Assembly: GCA_016841675.1 (NCBI GenBank)
Contig: JAENYQ010000020.1
Location: 1-41,467 of the forward strand
Direction: 5' to 3'
DNA: 41,467 nucleotides
Source: Desulfotomaculum sp.
GTDB lineage: Bacteria > Bacillota > Desulfotomaculia > Desulfotomaculales > Desulfallaceae
Of this stretch, positions 32,623 to 40,525 are shown piece after piece. Each line of letters opens with the position of its first letter. Positions within the stretch are counted from its first letter, which is position 1. The notes under the pieces were generated by a model that saw only the letters and a program-made list of their open reading frames with translations, did no database searches and had not been told where the DNA came from. The translations under genes and the position numbers were made by a program.

Positions 32623-35600
32623 TTAATTATCCCTAAATATAGAATTTATGAGTTGTTCAATTTCCTTTGAACTTATGCCACCTTTATTAGAATCTTTAGT
32701 AATTATAATGGTTCTATTATCTCCTCCACCTTTTTCAACGGGTAAAATTTTCTGGTCTTTATACCATTCCAACTTTTTTTCCCACCGCTTGGCATAACCT
32801 TTATCATGGAGCATACCCAGGTGCTCCCAGTAATAAGTAATCCCTGATTCGTCATCTTCAATGGTAAAGTCGGGGTATTTTACAGTACCGTCATTCCCTA
32901 TTAATTTTTTCTCATAAGAGTATTCAATACCCTTAAAGGACAGCATATCGGCAATGATAACTTCCGACTTGGAGCGCACCGGCTCGCCGCGCCGAGTTCG
33001 GTGTATTAGCTTTTCTTCAAGGAACCGGTCATCAATATTAACCATTGATGGTGCATCAAACAAGTTGGTCAGCCTACTGGCAGTTTCGGAATAATAAGCG
33101 GTAGAATATTTTAATAACTCTGAACGGTTACCTTGATGAAGAATCACAATACGATCCTTTTGCCTAGTCAAGGCGGTGTACAACAGTTCTCTGGTTAGTA
33201 ACCGACAAGGGTTTGGTAAAATAAGCAGCACCAAACCAAATTCACTACCCTGAGCTTTATGAACTGTAATAGCATAAGCCAATTCTAATATTGGACTTGC
33301 TTCTTCCTTAAAATCACTGGCTTTGTAATCATAGGTAAAGCCTGGTTGGGATGAAAATTCTATCTTTAATAGCCAGGGTAAGCCTTTAAAATTAGCTTTC
33401 GGCCCTTTAAATTGCCCGACGGCTATCCCTATTTCCCCGTTGGCAACATATTTTAGTGCTTTTTCTTTTGGATATACACTATACCTAGCATGGTTTTTAA
33501 TGTTAATGACCTTATCACCATAAACGATACCTTCAGGTCCCATTAGTTTTGGAATTTTTCTATATCGTGTTTGGGCAAATGAAATAGTTTTATGCCTAAA
33601 TGTTTTCTGTGTTAACCTATTTAGTTCTGCTACACCCTGCAATCCACCACGAACAGGTGAGAGTATTTGCCAGGCCTCAACCTCTTTTGCACTACCGGGG
33701 TTAAAGTAAACATTATCTTTCCACTGTTTGCCACCCAGTGATTGTTCAAACCCTTGGTAATCTTCCTTCCCTTGTAATTTAAGTTCATTCGCCAGTACTT
33801 CTATAATTTTTACTTTCAGCTCTGCGCTGGTATCCCAAGATACAAACCTTATATGATCAGTGGATTTGTCTTGAAAAATATGATTTAATACCTCGTCCTC
33901 ACCAGGACCGAGATTTCTACCACTGAACCAGTCAGCTAATTGCAGGTCCTCGCGATCCCCCTTTTGTCTGCAGCGAACAGTTAATTCCGTGTAGCCCGGG
34001 CCCACTTTAGGGAATATACCATCAATATTAGGTGGGGTTAGCCTATTAGCTATGTCAACAAATGGGCGACCCGGCCCTATGGGAGGAAGCTGTCTCGGAT
34101 CTCCGACCAGTATTAATCTATGTACGCCCTTCAACGCGTCCAGCAGGGCTCCCAATTGTTCCTCCGTTAACATAGAAGCTTCATCAACAATGACGGTTTT
34201 TGCCACATCAACCTTATCTCTGGTGGAAACCCGGTAAACCCCGGTAGTTTCGTCATAACGGTCATATTTACGAAGGAATTGAGCGATGGTGTATGAAGTT
34301 ATTTCTGTAGATTGTTGCATTTTTATGCGAGCCTTACCGGTGGGAGCTAGTAATAAAACTTCACCCTCCGCTATTTTGGGGTAATTGCAAATTATTGATA
34401 GCAGGGTGGTTTTGCCTGTTCCGGCAGGACCGATGAGCACCGATATGCGTGATTCAGCTAATTCATTAAGAGCAGCTGTTTTTTCATTCCTGGCACGTTC
34501 TTCATCCTCGTCTAATTTATTGTCTTTATCGTCAAGTTTTTTATCTAATAGCGTTCGCCAGTCAGCATTAATTAAGTGACGTTTCCCACGCAGGCGCTTC
34601 TCAACCTGGTTACGTATAATTTCACCCATGTGGCTTAATTCAAATAATTGATACGCCCTCGTTTTATCTTGCATGTTTTTTAGGGTAATTACTTTACCAA
34701 AGTGCGGCTCCACGATATTTAATAAATCACGATCCAATGGACAGGCCGGTTCCATTGGTAAATCCCTTACACACTGGATTACATGAGATTGCGGGAGCAA
34801 AGTATGTCCCTTGGCTGCAGCTTCCTCCAATGTATTAACAATAATGGCCCGTACACGGCGCGGGTCTGTTGCATCATCTAATATTGATGGTGCAGGAAGA
34901 GGGTGCGCTTCCCGCACAGCTTTAACTGGAAACATACCTCTGTCAACGGTCATAACGCTAACGGGTTCCAGAGAATAACGGTCTTTTTCAAAAATGAGGT
35001 ATGGATTTTCTAGTAACTGTCGGTCAGAACAATTTATACCGGCTTTTGTTCTTTCTTCATCAACATAAAAGCGGGTGGCCTGTTCTATGACAACTTCAAA
35101 ACGACTTATCAATTTTAATAATGCCCGGCGTTCTTCGGGTAACTTGGCCCATTTTGCACATATGGTTTTTCCTAACTTGCTGGCGAGTTCAGCTGGTAGT
35201 TGTCTAGGGTTTTTAAAGACGTTGTCCACAAGAGGCCAAGGGTCTTCATTTACCCCTAAGTGGGAAGACAAATCGTAAGCGAGGAAGTTACCATGTTCTA
35301 CACCGAAGGCACATAAAGCAGCTCCTAGTCCCGGGTATGGACCCCGTAGCTTCCATAGTTCCGATAAACGCTGGTCGATCCATTTTAATTGTTTATCCCA
35401 ATTTCCTTCAATTACTCCCGATAATTTTTTCAGGGCGTCTGCACAGGAAAGCAATGCCCCAATGGCACCGTCATGGGTAACATGTTCTGTAGCATAAGAA
35501 AATTCTATTCTTCTATCCTCGGGTGCATAAGCCACAAAATCGGCAGGATTTATTGAGGGGTTTTTGGCAGCATAATCAAGTAATTCCTGATAGGGTAAAA

Positions 35601-36327
35601 TAAAGCCGTCATTAAAATCGGGTCGTACGGAATGCTGAATAGCCACATCCCAAATAAAACAACGTAAACCGGCAGCGCTATTGCGTTTATATTCAACCGG
35701 TTCTCCAACATGTAAAGCACGACCTACGCCTATTAAAACACGTCTTCCGTCTTCATTTAACGGTGTCTGTTTGGCATAGAAAAAAATTAATGTCTTTTCC
35801 GGCTGAACAGCACTGAAGAATGTTTCTAATAAAATTTTCTGGTTGTTATAGCCTTGCACCCATCCCGTTTGGAATGGTAGTTCCGGCTCATCTTCTTCTC
35901 TGCAGGGAAGTTCCAGTTGTTCGGCAATATCCCAGGCATTCTTTTTGAGCATCCAGCGAAATGGAACACCAGCTGAAGAATAAATTGGCATTCTAAACCC
36001 TGTAGGGAGTAAATGCTCGTGGGTACTAACACCTCTCTCGAGATAAGGATGCTGTACAACGCGGGTAATTTCAAAAGGGGACATAAAAAAGCCTCGCTCA
36101 GCCACGCAGGCGGGCCATTTTTTTTCTGGTATATCGGATAGCATTTGACCGGCTACATTATCTTCACTAACGTCATCCCTGGATTCTCGTATGCGGTCAA
36201 GGGCTAGGCAGGCAGTATTATTTGAAGGGTTTTTGCAAACGCCACCCGTCCAACCATTATCGTGCCAAGGTACACGAACAGAAATATGTCGAAGTGGCAA
36301 CTTCCTGTAACCATCTATGGAAGACAT
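32623..36327 (-). CDS. RecD-like helicase with C-terminal nuclease-like domain
   Basis: 1234 residues. A long N-terminal region (1-600) of unknown fold precedes an SF1 RecD/UvrD-type helicase core: SVLIGPAGTGKTTLL (about 634), VIVDEASMLTEEQL (about 719), LVGDPRQLPPIGPG, YAITVHKAQGSEF (about 1024) and LLYTALTRQKDRIVI. From about residue 1105, RSKSEVIIADML...YSYEKKL...KYPDFTIED...YYWEHLGM...KRWEKKLEWY resembles a PD-(D/E)xK nuclease (E, D, E and a late K). It probably unwinds and cuts DNA. It is not a standard BREX gene but precedes brxF on the same strand, behind a terminator. ATG 36327 has GAGG 7 bases upstream. Confidence 0.82.
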   Translation of the reverse strand: MSSIDGYRKLPLRHISVRVPWHDNGWTGGVCKNPSNNTACLALDRIRESRDDVSEDNVAGQMLSDIPEKKWPACVAERGFFMSPFEITRVVQHPYLERGVSTHEHLLPTGFRMPIYSSAGVPFRWMLKKNAWDIAEQLELPCREEDEPELPFQTGWVQGYNNQKILLETFFSAVQPEKTLIFFYAKQTPLNEDGRRVLIGVGRALHVGEPVEYKRNSAAGLRCFIWDVAIQHSVRPDFNDGFILPYQELLDYAAKNPSINPADFVAYAPEDRRIEFSYATEHVTHDGAIGALLSCADALKKLSGVIEGNWDKQLKWIDQRLSELWKLRGPYPGLGAALCAFGVEHGNFLAYDLSSHLGVNEDPWPLVDNVFKNPRQLPAELASKLGKTICAKWAKLPEERRALLKLISRFEVVIEQATRFYVDEERTKAGINCSDRQLLENPYLIFEKDRYSLEPVSVMTVDRGMFPVKAVREAHPLPAPSILDDATDPRRVRAIIVNTLEEAAAKGHTLLPQSHVIQCVRDLPMEPACPLDRDLLNIVEPHFGKVITLKNMQDKTRAYQLFELSHMGEIIRNQVEKRLRGKRHLINADWRTLLDKKLDDKDNKLDEDEERARNEKTAALNELAESRISVLIGPAGTGKTTLLSIICNYPKIAEGEVLLLAPTGKARIKMQQSTEITSYTIAQFLRKYDRYDETTGVYRVSTRDKVDVAKTVIVDEASMLTEEQLGALLDALKGVHRLILVGDPRQLPPIGPGRPFVDIANRLTPPNIDGIFPKVGPGYTELTVRCRQKGDREDLQLADWFSGRNLGPGEDEVLNHIFQDKSTDHIRFVSWDTSAELKVKIIEVLANELKLQGKEDYQGFEQSLGGKQWKDNVYFNPGSAKEVEAWQILSPVRGGLQGVAELNRLTQKTFRHKTISFAQTRYRKIPKLMGPEGIVYGDKVINIKNHARYSVYPKEKALKYVANGEIGIAVGQFKGPKANFKGLPWLLKIEFSSQPGFTYDYKASDFKEEASPILELAYAITVHKAQGSEFGLVLLILPNPCRLLTRELLYTALTRQKDRIVILHQGNRSELLKYSTAYYSETASRLTNLFDAPSMVNIDDRFLEEKLIHRTRRGEPVRSKSEVIIADMLSFKGIEYSYEKKLIGNDGTVKYPDFTIEDDESGITYYWEHLGMLHDKGYAKRWEKKLEWYKDQKILPVEKGGGDNRTIIITKDSNKGGISSKEIEQLINSIFRDN

Positions 36328-36769
36328 AAATATTCCTCATTTCAATAGTTTTATTTAAAAAAATTCTTTATCCCTTCTTTAAAAAAATAATATTTCTTTC
36401 GATCCAATCTTTTTTGGGCATCAGTTTACTTTTTATTAAATCCAATTAAATCTATTAGCTGCTGATTTTCCCCTCGCCGCCAAATACGGACTATGAATTT
36501 ATCAATTAAGCTACTTTTAGCAACGCCAATAACCAGGCTGATGATACTGATTAAACAATGCGGGAGTTTCATTTTTGCAGTAAATATTGGTTAAAATAGC
36601 TGTTTTTGATTTATTTCTGTCTATTTTTGTTAATTCCTCTTTATTTCGCTAAATAATTTAGTAAATAATACCTGTACTCCATGAAAGAAGCGTGTCCTCA
36701 CATTAAAAAGTAAAAAGTACCCTCTCTAATTCAACAATTACAATATTATTTTATGTCACCAGCTAGGTT

Positions 36770-36800
36770 TATAAAAAATAAAAGCTCGCTACAAAGCGAG
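36770..36800 (-). terminator. terminator of the amidase operon
   Basis: CTCGCT-TTGT-AGCGAG stem followed on the minus strand by CTTTTATTTTTT, 48 bases after the amidase stop. The stretch 36328-36770 (about 440 bases, AT-rich) presumably holds the helicase promoter, but I see no clear boxes. Confidence 0.75.
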
Positions 36801-36848
36801 ACTTATAACCATTCAGGGAGTATTAATCAAAAAAATATTCAATTTTAG

Positions 36849-37421
36849 CTATCTTTTCATAACAAGCGCCTCTATGCCCTGTTCCCTAAGCTTTTGTGCA
36901 TACTGCTCCGCCCGTTCCCGGGTAGAAAAAGCTCCCACTTGAACGATCCATAGACCAGAGATGGTTTTGGGTAAGGCGTTGTTTTGGTTTTGCAGCGCTG
37001 TTGGGGACGGGTGCGCCTGCAAATTTCCCCGCGTATCATCCATCAGCAAATACCTGCCCGGGCAAACAGTTGCCGCCCCCGGCACCTCTCGGTGCCCCAG
37101 CACATTCTCCACCGCAACCTGGTACTCCAGCATCAACCCCCCCGCCAGCCCAACCAGTGCATCCACCTGCTCCGGCGTGGGCCGGTGTTCCTCCAAATTG
37201 CCAATCAGAGCAATACCGATCCCCCTGGTATTCATACCGCCCGCCAGGCAGTGGGCCCCGGGTATCGCCAAGGATCTACCTGGGGCTACCAAACCGCTCT
37301 TCTCGATCACATAGTTATACCCAATATCCCGCCACCCCAGGCTGCGGTGGTAGCGCCTGACCTGCTCGGTGTCTTGCTCTTCGGCACCGGTGTGGTGGAT
37401 AATTATATACTCCCATTTCAC
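36849..37421 (-). CDS. N-acetylmuramoyl-L-alanine amidase with SPOR domain
   Basis: 190 residues. An Amidase_2/PGRP-type zinc amidase (residues 1-125): IIIHHTG (H9, H10), GMNTRGIGIALIGN, VLGHREVPGAATVCPG with the second His and Cys. A linker rich in N, P and Q leads to a C-terminal SPOR-like repeat (WIVQVGAFSTRERAEQYAQK and onward) that binds denuded peptidoglycan. No signal peptide is visible, so export may use a holin-like or non-classical route or lysis. GTG start overlaps the YvrJ stop (GTGA), which is translational coupling. It closes the DUF1659/DUF2922/YvrJ operon. Confidence 0.9.
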   Translation of the reverse strand: MKWEYIIIHHTGAEEQDTEQVRRYHRSLGWRDIGYNYVIEKSGLVAPGRSLAIPGAHCLAGGMNTRGIGIALIGNLEEHRPTPEQVDALVGLAGGLMLEYQVAVENVLGHREVPGAATVCPGRYLLMDDTRGNLQAHPSPTALQNQNNALPKTISGLWIVQVGAFSTRERAEQYAQKLREQGIEALVMKR

Positions 37422-37615
37422 CTACCGCTACCCTGTCCCTCAATCAGCTGCCGCGCCTCCTGGTAGTCCATGCCCCCCTGCCGGGCCACCACCACGGTCA
37501 GCAGGGTGATAGACTTCTGCAGTTCCTTAATCAGCGGCTCCAGGCGCACCAGCAGGTAGCCCGCCACCACCATCGGGAAGCCGTAGTTGGCCGCCAGCTT
37601 CAAATATTCCTCCAT
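37418..37615 (-). CDS. YvrJ family protein
   Basis: 65 residues. EEYLKLAANYGFPMVVAGYL followed by LVRLEPLIKELQKSITLL is the YvrJ family: one short membrane helix, then an amphipathic helix, reminiscent of small holin-like or phage-related proteins. The role is not established. ATG 37615 is preceded by GGAGG 9 bases upstream. It is coupled to the SPOR amidase by a 4-base overlap, which suits a lysis- or export-like partnership (inference). Confidence 0.85.
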   Translation of the reverse strand: MEEYLKLAANYGFPMVVAGYLLVRLEPLIKELQKSITLLTVVVARQGGMDYQEARQLIEGQGSGR

Positions 37616-37654
37616 CAAACGAATCCTCCTTCTTTAATTTAACCAGTTATGGGG

Positions 37655-37873
37655 TTAGCTGATGTTGTACCACACATATTCCCGCTCCACTATCCGGGCC
37701 TCCACCTTGGCCACCAGGTCTCCGCCCGGGCTGGTAAAAATGTTCTGGCCCATGATCGTGTCCATCGCGGCCTCTACCTCGCCGGCGGTCAGGTCGGGGC
37801 GGGGGTCAATGACGCTAATCACCACCAGGTAGCCCGCCTGGTTGCGGAAAACCAGTTCCAAATAGGCAACCAT
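37655..37873 (-). CDS. DUF2922 family protein
   Basis: 72 residues: LELVFRNQAGYLVVISVIDP, LTAGEVEAAMDTIMGQNIFT and a C-terminal ARIVEREYVWYNIS. This is the small DUF2922 protein found in spore-forming Clostridia beside DUF1659 and YvrJ. Function unknown. AAAGGTGG is placed 7 bases before the ATG. Paralogous to 38226-38450. Confidence 0.88.
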   Translation of the reverse strand: MVAYLELVFRNQAGYLVVISVIDPRPDLTAGEVEAAMDTIMGQNIFTSPGGDLVAKVEARIVEREYVWYNIS

Positions 37874-37888
37874 TTTATATCACCACCT

Positions 37889-38116
37889 TTAAACCGTGGC
37901 CAGGCTCAGGTCGTCCTGGCGGGTAATATCCACCAGCGGGTGCTGCTGCAGCCCGGCGATGGCCTGGCCCACCTCATAAACAGCTGCGTGGGTGGCCTCG
38001 GGCTTGACCCGGGTGTAGCGCCTGAGCCGGACTATGGGCGCGCCGGTGTCCGGGTCGGTGCCGGTCTGTACTTTTAATACCAGATCACTGTCATACTTGG
38101 TGGCGTTTACCGCCAT
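37889..38116 (-). CDS. DUF1659 family protein
   Basis: 75 residues: MAVNATKYDSDLVLKVQTGT DPDTG-type opening, then TRVKPEATHAAVYEVGQAIA and a DITRQDDLSL tail, typical of DUF1659. GGGAGGTG lies 8 bases before the ATG. Paired with the DUF2922 gene 15 bases downstream. Function unknown. It is paralogous to 38497-38724, which shows tandem duplication of the gene pair. Confidence 0.88.
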   Translation of the reverse strand: MAVNATKYDSDLVLKVQTGTDPDTGAPIVRLRRYTRVKPEATHAAVYEVGQAIAGLQQHPLVDITRQDDLSLATV

Positions 38117-38147
38117 TGCTGTTCACCTCCCGTAACAATAGCAAATT

Positions 38148-38220
38148 TGGGGTCAGGCTATTAACTTATTAACTTATTGCAAAATCTCTAATAAGTTAAT
38201 AAGTTAATAGCCTGACCCCA
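38148..38220. repeat. perfect palindrome with 31-bp arms
   Basis: Arms 38148-38178 and 38190-38220 are exact reverse complements around an 11-base loop. The ends are TGGGGTCAGGC/GCCTGACCCCA; the inner part repeats TTAACTTAT. It sits between two DUF1659/DUF2922 gene pairs, 6 bases after one stop codon. Confidence 0.95.
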
Positions 38221-38225
38221 TCTCT

Positions 38226-38450
38226 TTAGGCCTCGTAGATGACATTGACGGTCCGGTCGATAACCTGCGCGCTGTCTTTGCTCACCAGGTCGCCGCCGCT
38301 GGCGGTGAAAACGTTGGATGCAATAATCTGGTCCATTGCCGCGGTTACTTCTGCTTCGGTGAGGGTATCTTTGGGGTTGTCCAGCGAGATGGTTACCCGG
38401 CTGCCTGCCTGGGTAACAAAACGCATTTGCAGAGTTTGGGTAGTAGCCAT
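38226..38450 (-). CDS. DUF2922 family protein
   Basis: 74 residues: LQMRFVTQAGSRVTISLDNP, LTEAEVTAAMDQIIASNVFT and SAQVIDRTVNVIYEA. Second member of the family in this operon, similar over its whole length to 37655-37873. GGAGG lies about 8 bases before ATG 38450. Stop followed directly by the 73-bp palindrome. Function unknown. Confidence 0.88.
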   Translation of the reverse strand: MATTQTLQMRFVTQAGSRVTISLDNPKDTLTEAEVTAAMDQIIASNVFTASGGDLVSKDSAQVIDRTVNVIYEA

Positions 38451-38496
38451 AGGTTAAGCCTCCTTTCTTTAATGGTCTGTTAATCAATTAGGGCTG

Positions 38497-38724
38497 TTAA
38501 ATTTCTTCTTCCAACCTGGCGCTGTCGATGCGCATTACGTTTTCCAGGATATGTTCCTGCAATAGCACCAGAGCCTGGGCTACGTCGAAAATGTCCTGGT
38601 CCAGCGCGTCGGTCTTGACGTTGGACAGGCTTTTGTTGCGGACAATGGGGTTGCCATTGTCATCAATGCCGGTTTGCAGCTGCAGCCGCAGTACCGAGCC
38701 GACGGGTACGTTGTTAACTGCCAT
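38497..38724 (-). CDS. DUF1659 family protein
   Basis: 75 residues: MAVNNVPVGSVLRLQLQTGI DDNGN-type opening, LSNVKTDALDQDIFDVAQAL and a MRIDSARLEEEI tail; DUF1659. GGAGGAA lies 6-7 bases before the ATG. First gene of the operon, behind a hairpin-rich leader (38770-38835). Function unknown. Confidence 0.88.
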   Translation of the reverse strand: MAVNNVPVGSVLRLQLQTGIDDNGNPIVRNKSLSNVKTDALDQDIFDVAQALVLLQEHILENVMRIDSARLEEEI

Positions 38725-38769
38725 GCTTGTTCCTCCTTTCTTAACGTCTTGTGAGGCTGGTTTTTTATT

Positions 38770-38835
38770 TTATTGGCCGGTGGGGCGGCCGGGCCCCGCC
38801 GGCCAATAAAAAAGGCCGGATTTTTTCCTCCGGCC
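38770..38835 (-). promoter_or_regulatory. hairpin leader with terminator-like element
   Basis: On the minus strand GGCCGGA-(8)-TCCGGCC (38835-38829/38820-38814) is followed by TTTTTT, the form of an intrinsic terminator, and then by a 17-bp GC stem (38809-38793/38786-38770). GGCCGG blocks of the second stem could pair with the CCGGCC of the first, so the two can compete. Confidence 0.5.
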
Positions 38836-38841
38836 ACTTAC

Positions 38842-38870
38842 AAATTAGCATAGGTGATTACAACGTACAA
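38842..38870 (-). promoter_or_regulatory. promoter of the DUF1659 operon
   Basis: TTGTAC, 17 bases, TAATTT on the minus strand. The predicted start falls at about 38835, exactly at the first hairpin of the leader. Confidence 0.4.
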
Positions 38871-39038
38871 CTAAAATAAGCAAATTTTAGTAAAAAATTT
38901 TGGGGTGGGGATAACCGCTAGACTTTATTGTTTATGGCCATTAGGTCCCCATGACAACCGTGGTTAATCTTCCCCCGGCAGCAGGATAATACTAAAAACT
39001 ACACTACCATTTTGTCCAAAATTAACGACCTCATTACT

Positions 39039-39066
39039 TGCATAGTAGTATCATATATGGTACTAT
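39039..39066 (+). promoter_or_regulatory. hicAB promoter with overlapping palindromic operator
   Basis: TTGCAT (39039-39044), a 17-base spacer and TACTAT (39061-39066). A near-perfect 20-bp palindrome, TAGTATCATATATGGTACTA (39046-39065), covers the spacer and most of the -10 box; probable site of HicB repression. Confidence 0.55.
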
Positions 39067-39096
39067 CCCAGCAACAAGTTAAGTTTGGGGTGTGCA

Positions 39097-39342
39097 ATGA
39101 GCAAACTAAAGAAGCTCTACGAGAAGATCAAAAACAACCCAAGGAGCATACGGTTTAGTGAGCTTGATAAAATACTGCGGTCAGCTGGATTTACTAAACG
39201 GCAACCCAGCGGCGGCTCAAGCCACTTTATTTATATAAAGGAAGATAAATCGCTGACAATCCCGCTAGATCAACCGCATATAAAGCGCATCTACGTTGAG
39301 AGAGCAATTGAGATTATTGGTGATTACTTCGATGAGGAATAA
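39097..39342 (+). CDS. hicA: HicA-type mRNA interferase toxin
   Basis: 81 residues. IRFSELDKILRSAGFTKRQP then GGSSHFIYIKED, with the catalytic His in GSSHFIY, matches HicA, a dsRNA-binding-fold ribonuclease that cuts mRNA when free of HicB. Residues IPLDQPHIKRIYVERAIEII form the last strand and helix. The start is ATG 39097; a TTG at 39085 lacks a ribosome binding site. hicB follows 30 bases later. The module looks intact, unlike the other toxin-antitoxin pairs in the window. Confidence 0.88.
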   Translation: MSKLKKLYEKIKNNPRSIRFSELDKILRSAGFTKRQPSGGSSHFIYIKEDKSLTIPLDQPHIKRIYVERAIEIIGDYFDEE

Positions 39343-39372
39343 CCACCATCGATACTAGGGGGAATAACTTTT

Positions 39373-39753
39373 ATGAATAATGCTAAAAGTCTTGATTACT
39401 ATCTTTCTCTGCCTTACAAAATCATGCTATATCCCGCCGAAGAAGGCGGGTTCGTGGTTGAAATTCCAGAGCTTCCAGGGTGTATTTCCCAAGGCCAAAC
39501 TAGAGAAGAAGCCCTAGTCATGATTGAAGATGCCAAGATAGCCTGGATTCAGGTAGCCCTGGAGCTTGGCCGGGAGATACCGGAACCGGTTCAAGAGGTA
39601 GAAACCTTTAGCGGAAAATTTGTGTTAAGAATTCCTAAATCTCTACACAAAGATTTAGCTAAAAAGGCGAAAGAAGAAAACGTCAGCTTAAATCAGCTTG
39701 CCACCTATCTCCTATCTAAAGCGATGGGTAAGCCGCCCTCAATCAAAAAATAA
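39373..39753 (+). CDS. hicB: HicB-type antitoxin
   Basis: 126 residues. The N-terminal partly degraded RNase H-like HicB domain is clear: YKIMLYPAEEGGFVVEIPEL then PGCISQGQTREEALVMIEDA. The C-terminus (FVLRIPKSLHKDLAKKAKEE NVSLNQLATYLLS) is a ribbon-helix-helix DNA-binding domain. It neutralises HicA and is expected to repress the operon by binding the palindrome at 39046-39065. GGGGG lies 9 bases before the ATG. Confidence 0.9.
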   Translation: MNNAKSLDYYLSLPYKIMLYPAEEGGFVVEIPELPGCISQGQTREEALVMIEDAKIAWIQVALELGREIPEPVQEVETFSGKFVLRIPKSLHKDLAKKAKEENVSLNQLATYLLSKAMGKPPSIKK

Positions 39754-39785
39754 AACTTGAGCTAACATGGAAAGGAATTGTTTTT

Positions 39786-40421
39786 ATGCAGGAGCACACC
39801 CAGAAATTTAACCTTCCTGTCGTTGCGGTTTTGACTGGTTTAGCGTTCGTAATTGGTGGTCTTTTTAAGACCTTGCTGGAATTGTATTTGTTTGGTTCGG
39901 AAAGTTTCATACTAACCTTTATAGCCATCTGGTTTGGCTTTCTAGTGCAGGCTGCCATTGGTATGGCGGTTTTGGCTTTCTTACTACGTAGACACTATCC
40001 TTTCCGCAAATTGTGGTTGGCCGGTACAGGTGCTTTCGCACTGGGTATCCTGTTTCCGGCGCTGCTGATGAACCAATTCTTCATTGCCCTATTAATCTTA
40101 CCTGGTTTGCTGGTTGGTATGTTTTTTAGAATGCTCCTTAACGAGCGGTCTAAGCGGGATAGTTTACTGTTTATGATTACGCTTGGGTTTCTAATATGCC
40201 AGATAATGGTATCTGTCTTCCAAAATGACATACCGGGAGCCATTTGGCTCCGTGAGCATTTTGGGCCTTCGAGCGTAACGGTTGTTATGCACATGGTTAT
40301 CGATGTTGTAATCGGCTTTTTTGTTGCCCTTGGGGTAGGATTAGTGCTACGCGAGAGAGTTAAGAATCAAATGCAGGCCAAAAGCGTGTCCTCACCAAAA
40401 GGCGGAAGAAGAAAACGTTAG
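39786..40421 (+). CDS. polytopic membrane protein, unknown
   Basis: 211 residues with about six hydrophobic helices (near 11-30, 40-65, 74-93, 95-114, 125-145, 163-185) and basic loops. No family recognised; the outline is reminiscent of small transporters or CPBP-like proteins, without their motifs. It starts 33 bases after hicB with GGAAAGG 9 bases before the ATG and could be co-transcribed. The last residues (KGGRRKR) fall in a 40-bp sequence that also occurs at 12107-12146, so the end of the gene is shared with a repeat or with a paralogue's remnant. Confidence 0.65.
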   Translation: MQEHTQKFNLPVVAVLTGLAFVIGGLFKTLLELYLFGSESFILTFIAIWFGFLVQAAIGMAVLAFLLRRHYPFRKLWLAGTGAFALGILFPALLMNQFFIALLILPGLLVGMFFRMLLNERSKRDSLLFMITLGFLICQIMVSVFQNDIPGAIWLREHFGPSSVTVVMHMVIDVVIGFFVALGVGLVLRERVKNQMQAKSVSSPKGGRRKR

Positions 40422-40437
40422 CCGTCCCCCGATATCC
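40398..40437. repeat. 40-bp dispersed repeat
   Basis: Exact match to 12107-12146 (AAAGGCGGAAGAAGAAAACG... ending GATATCC). At 12107 it directly follows a hairpin repeat; here it spans the stop codon of the membrane protein. Confidence 0.85.
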
Positions 40438-40483
40438 CGCCACCCTGCCGCACAATTAGCTGTCGCGCCTCTTGGTAGTCTAT
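40437..40483 (-). pseudogene. YvrJ C-terminal remnant
   Basis: The minus frame reads IDYQEARQLIVRQGGG, matching MDYQEARQLIEGQGSG at the end of the YvrJ protein (37418-37615). Only about 16 codons remain, directly against the 40-bp repeat. Confidence 0.6.
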
Positions 40484-40525
40484 GCGAAGGGAGTAAATCA
40501 ATATGGCCGTGGGTTGGGATATCCG

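Noticed and set aside
36961-37466. Several plus-strand ORFs rich in proline and serine over the amidase gene
   Set aside because: Antisense shadows of a GC-rich gene with clear amidase and SPOR motifs.
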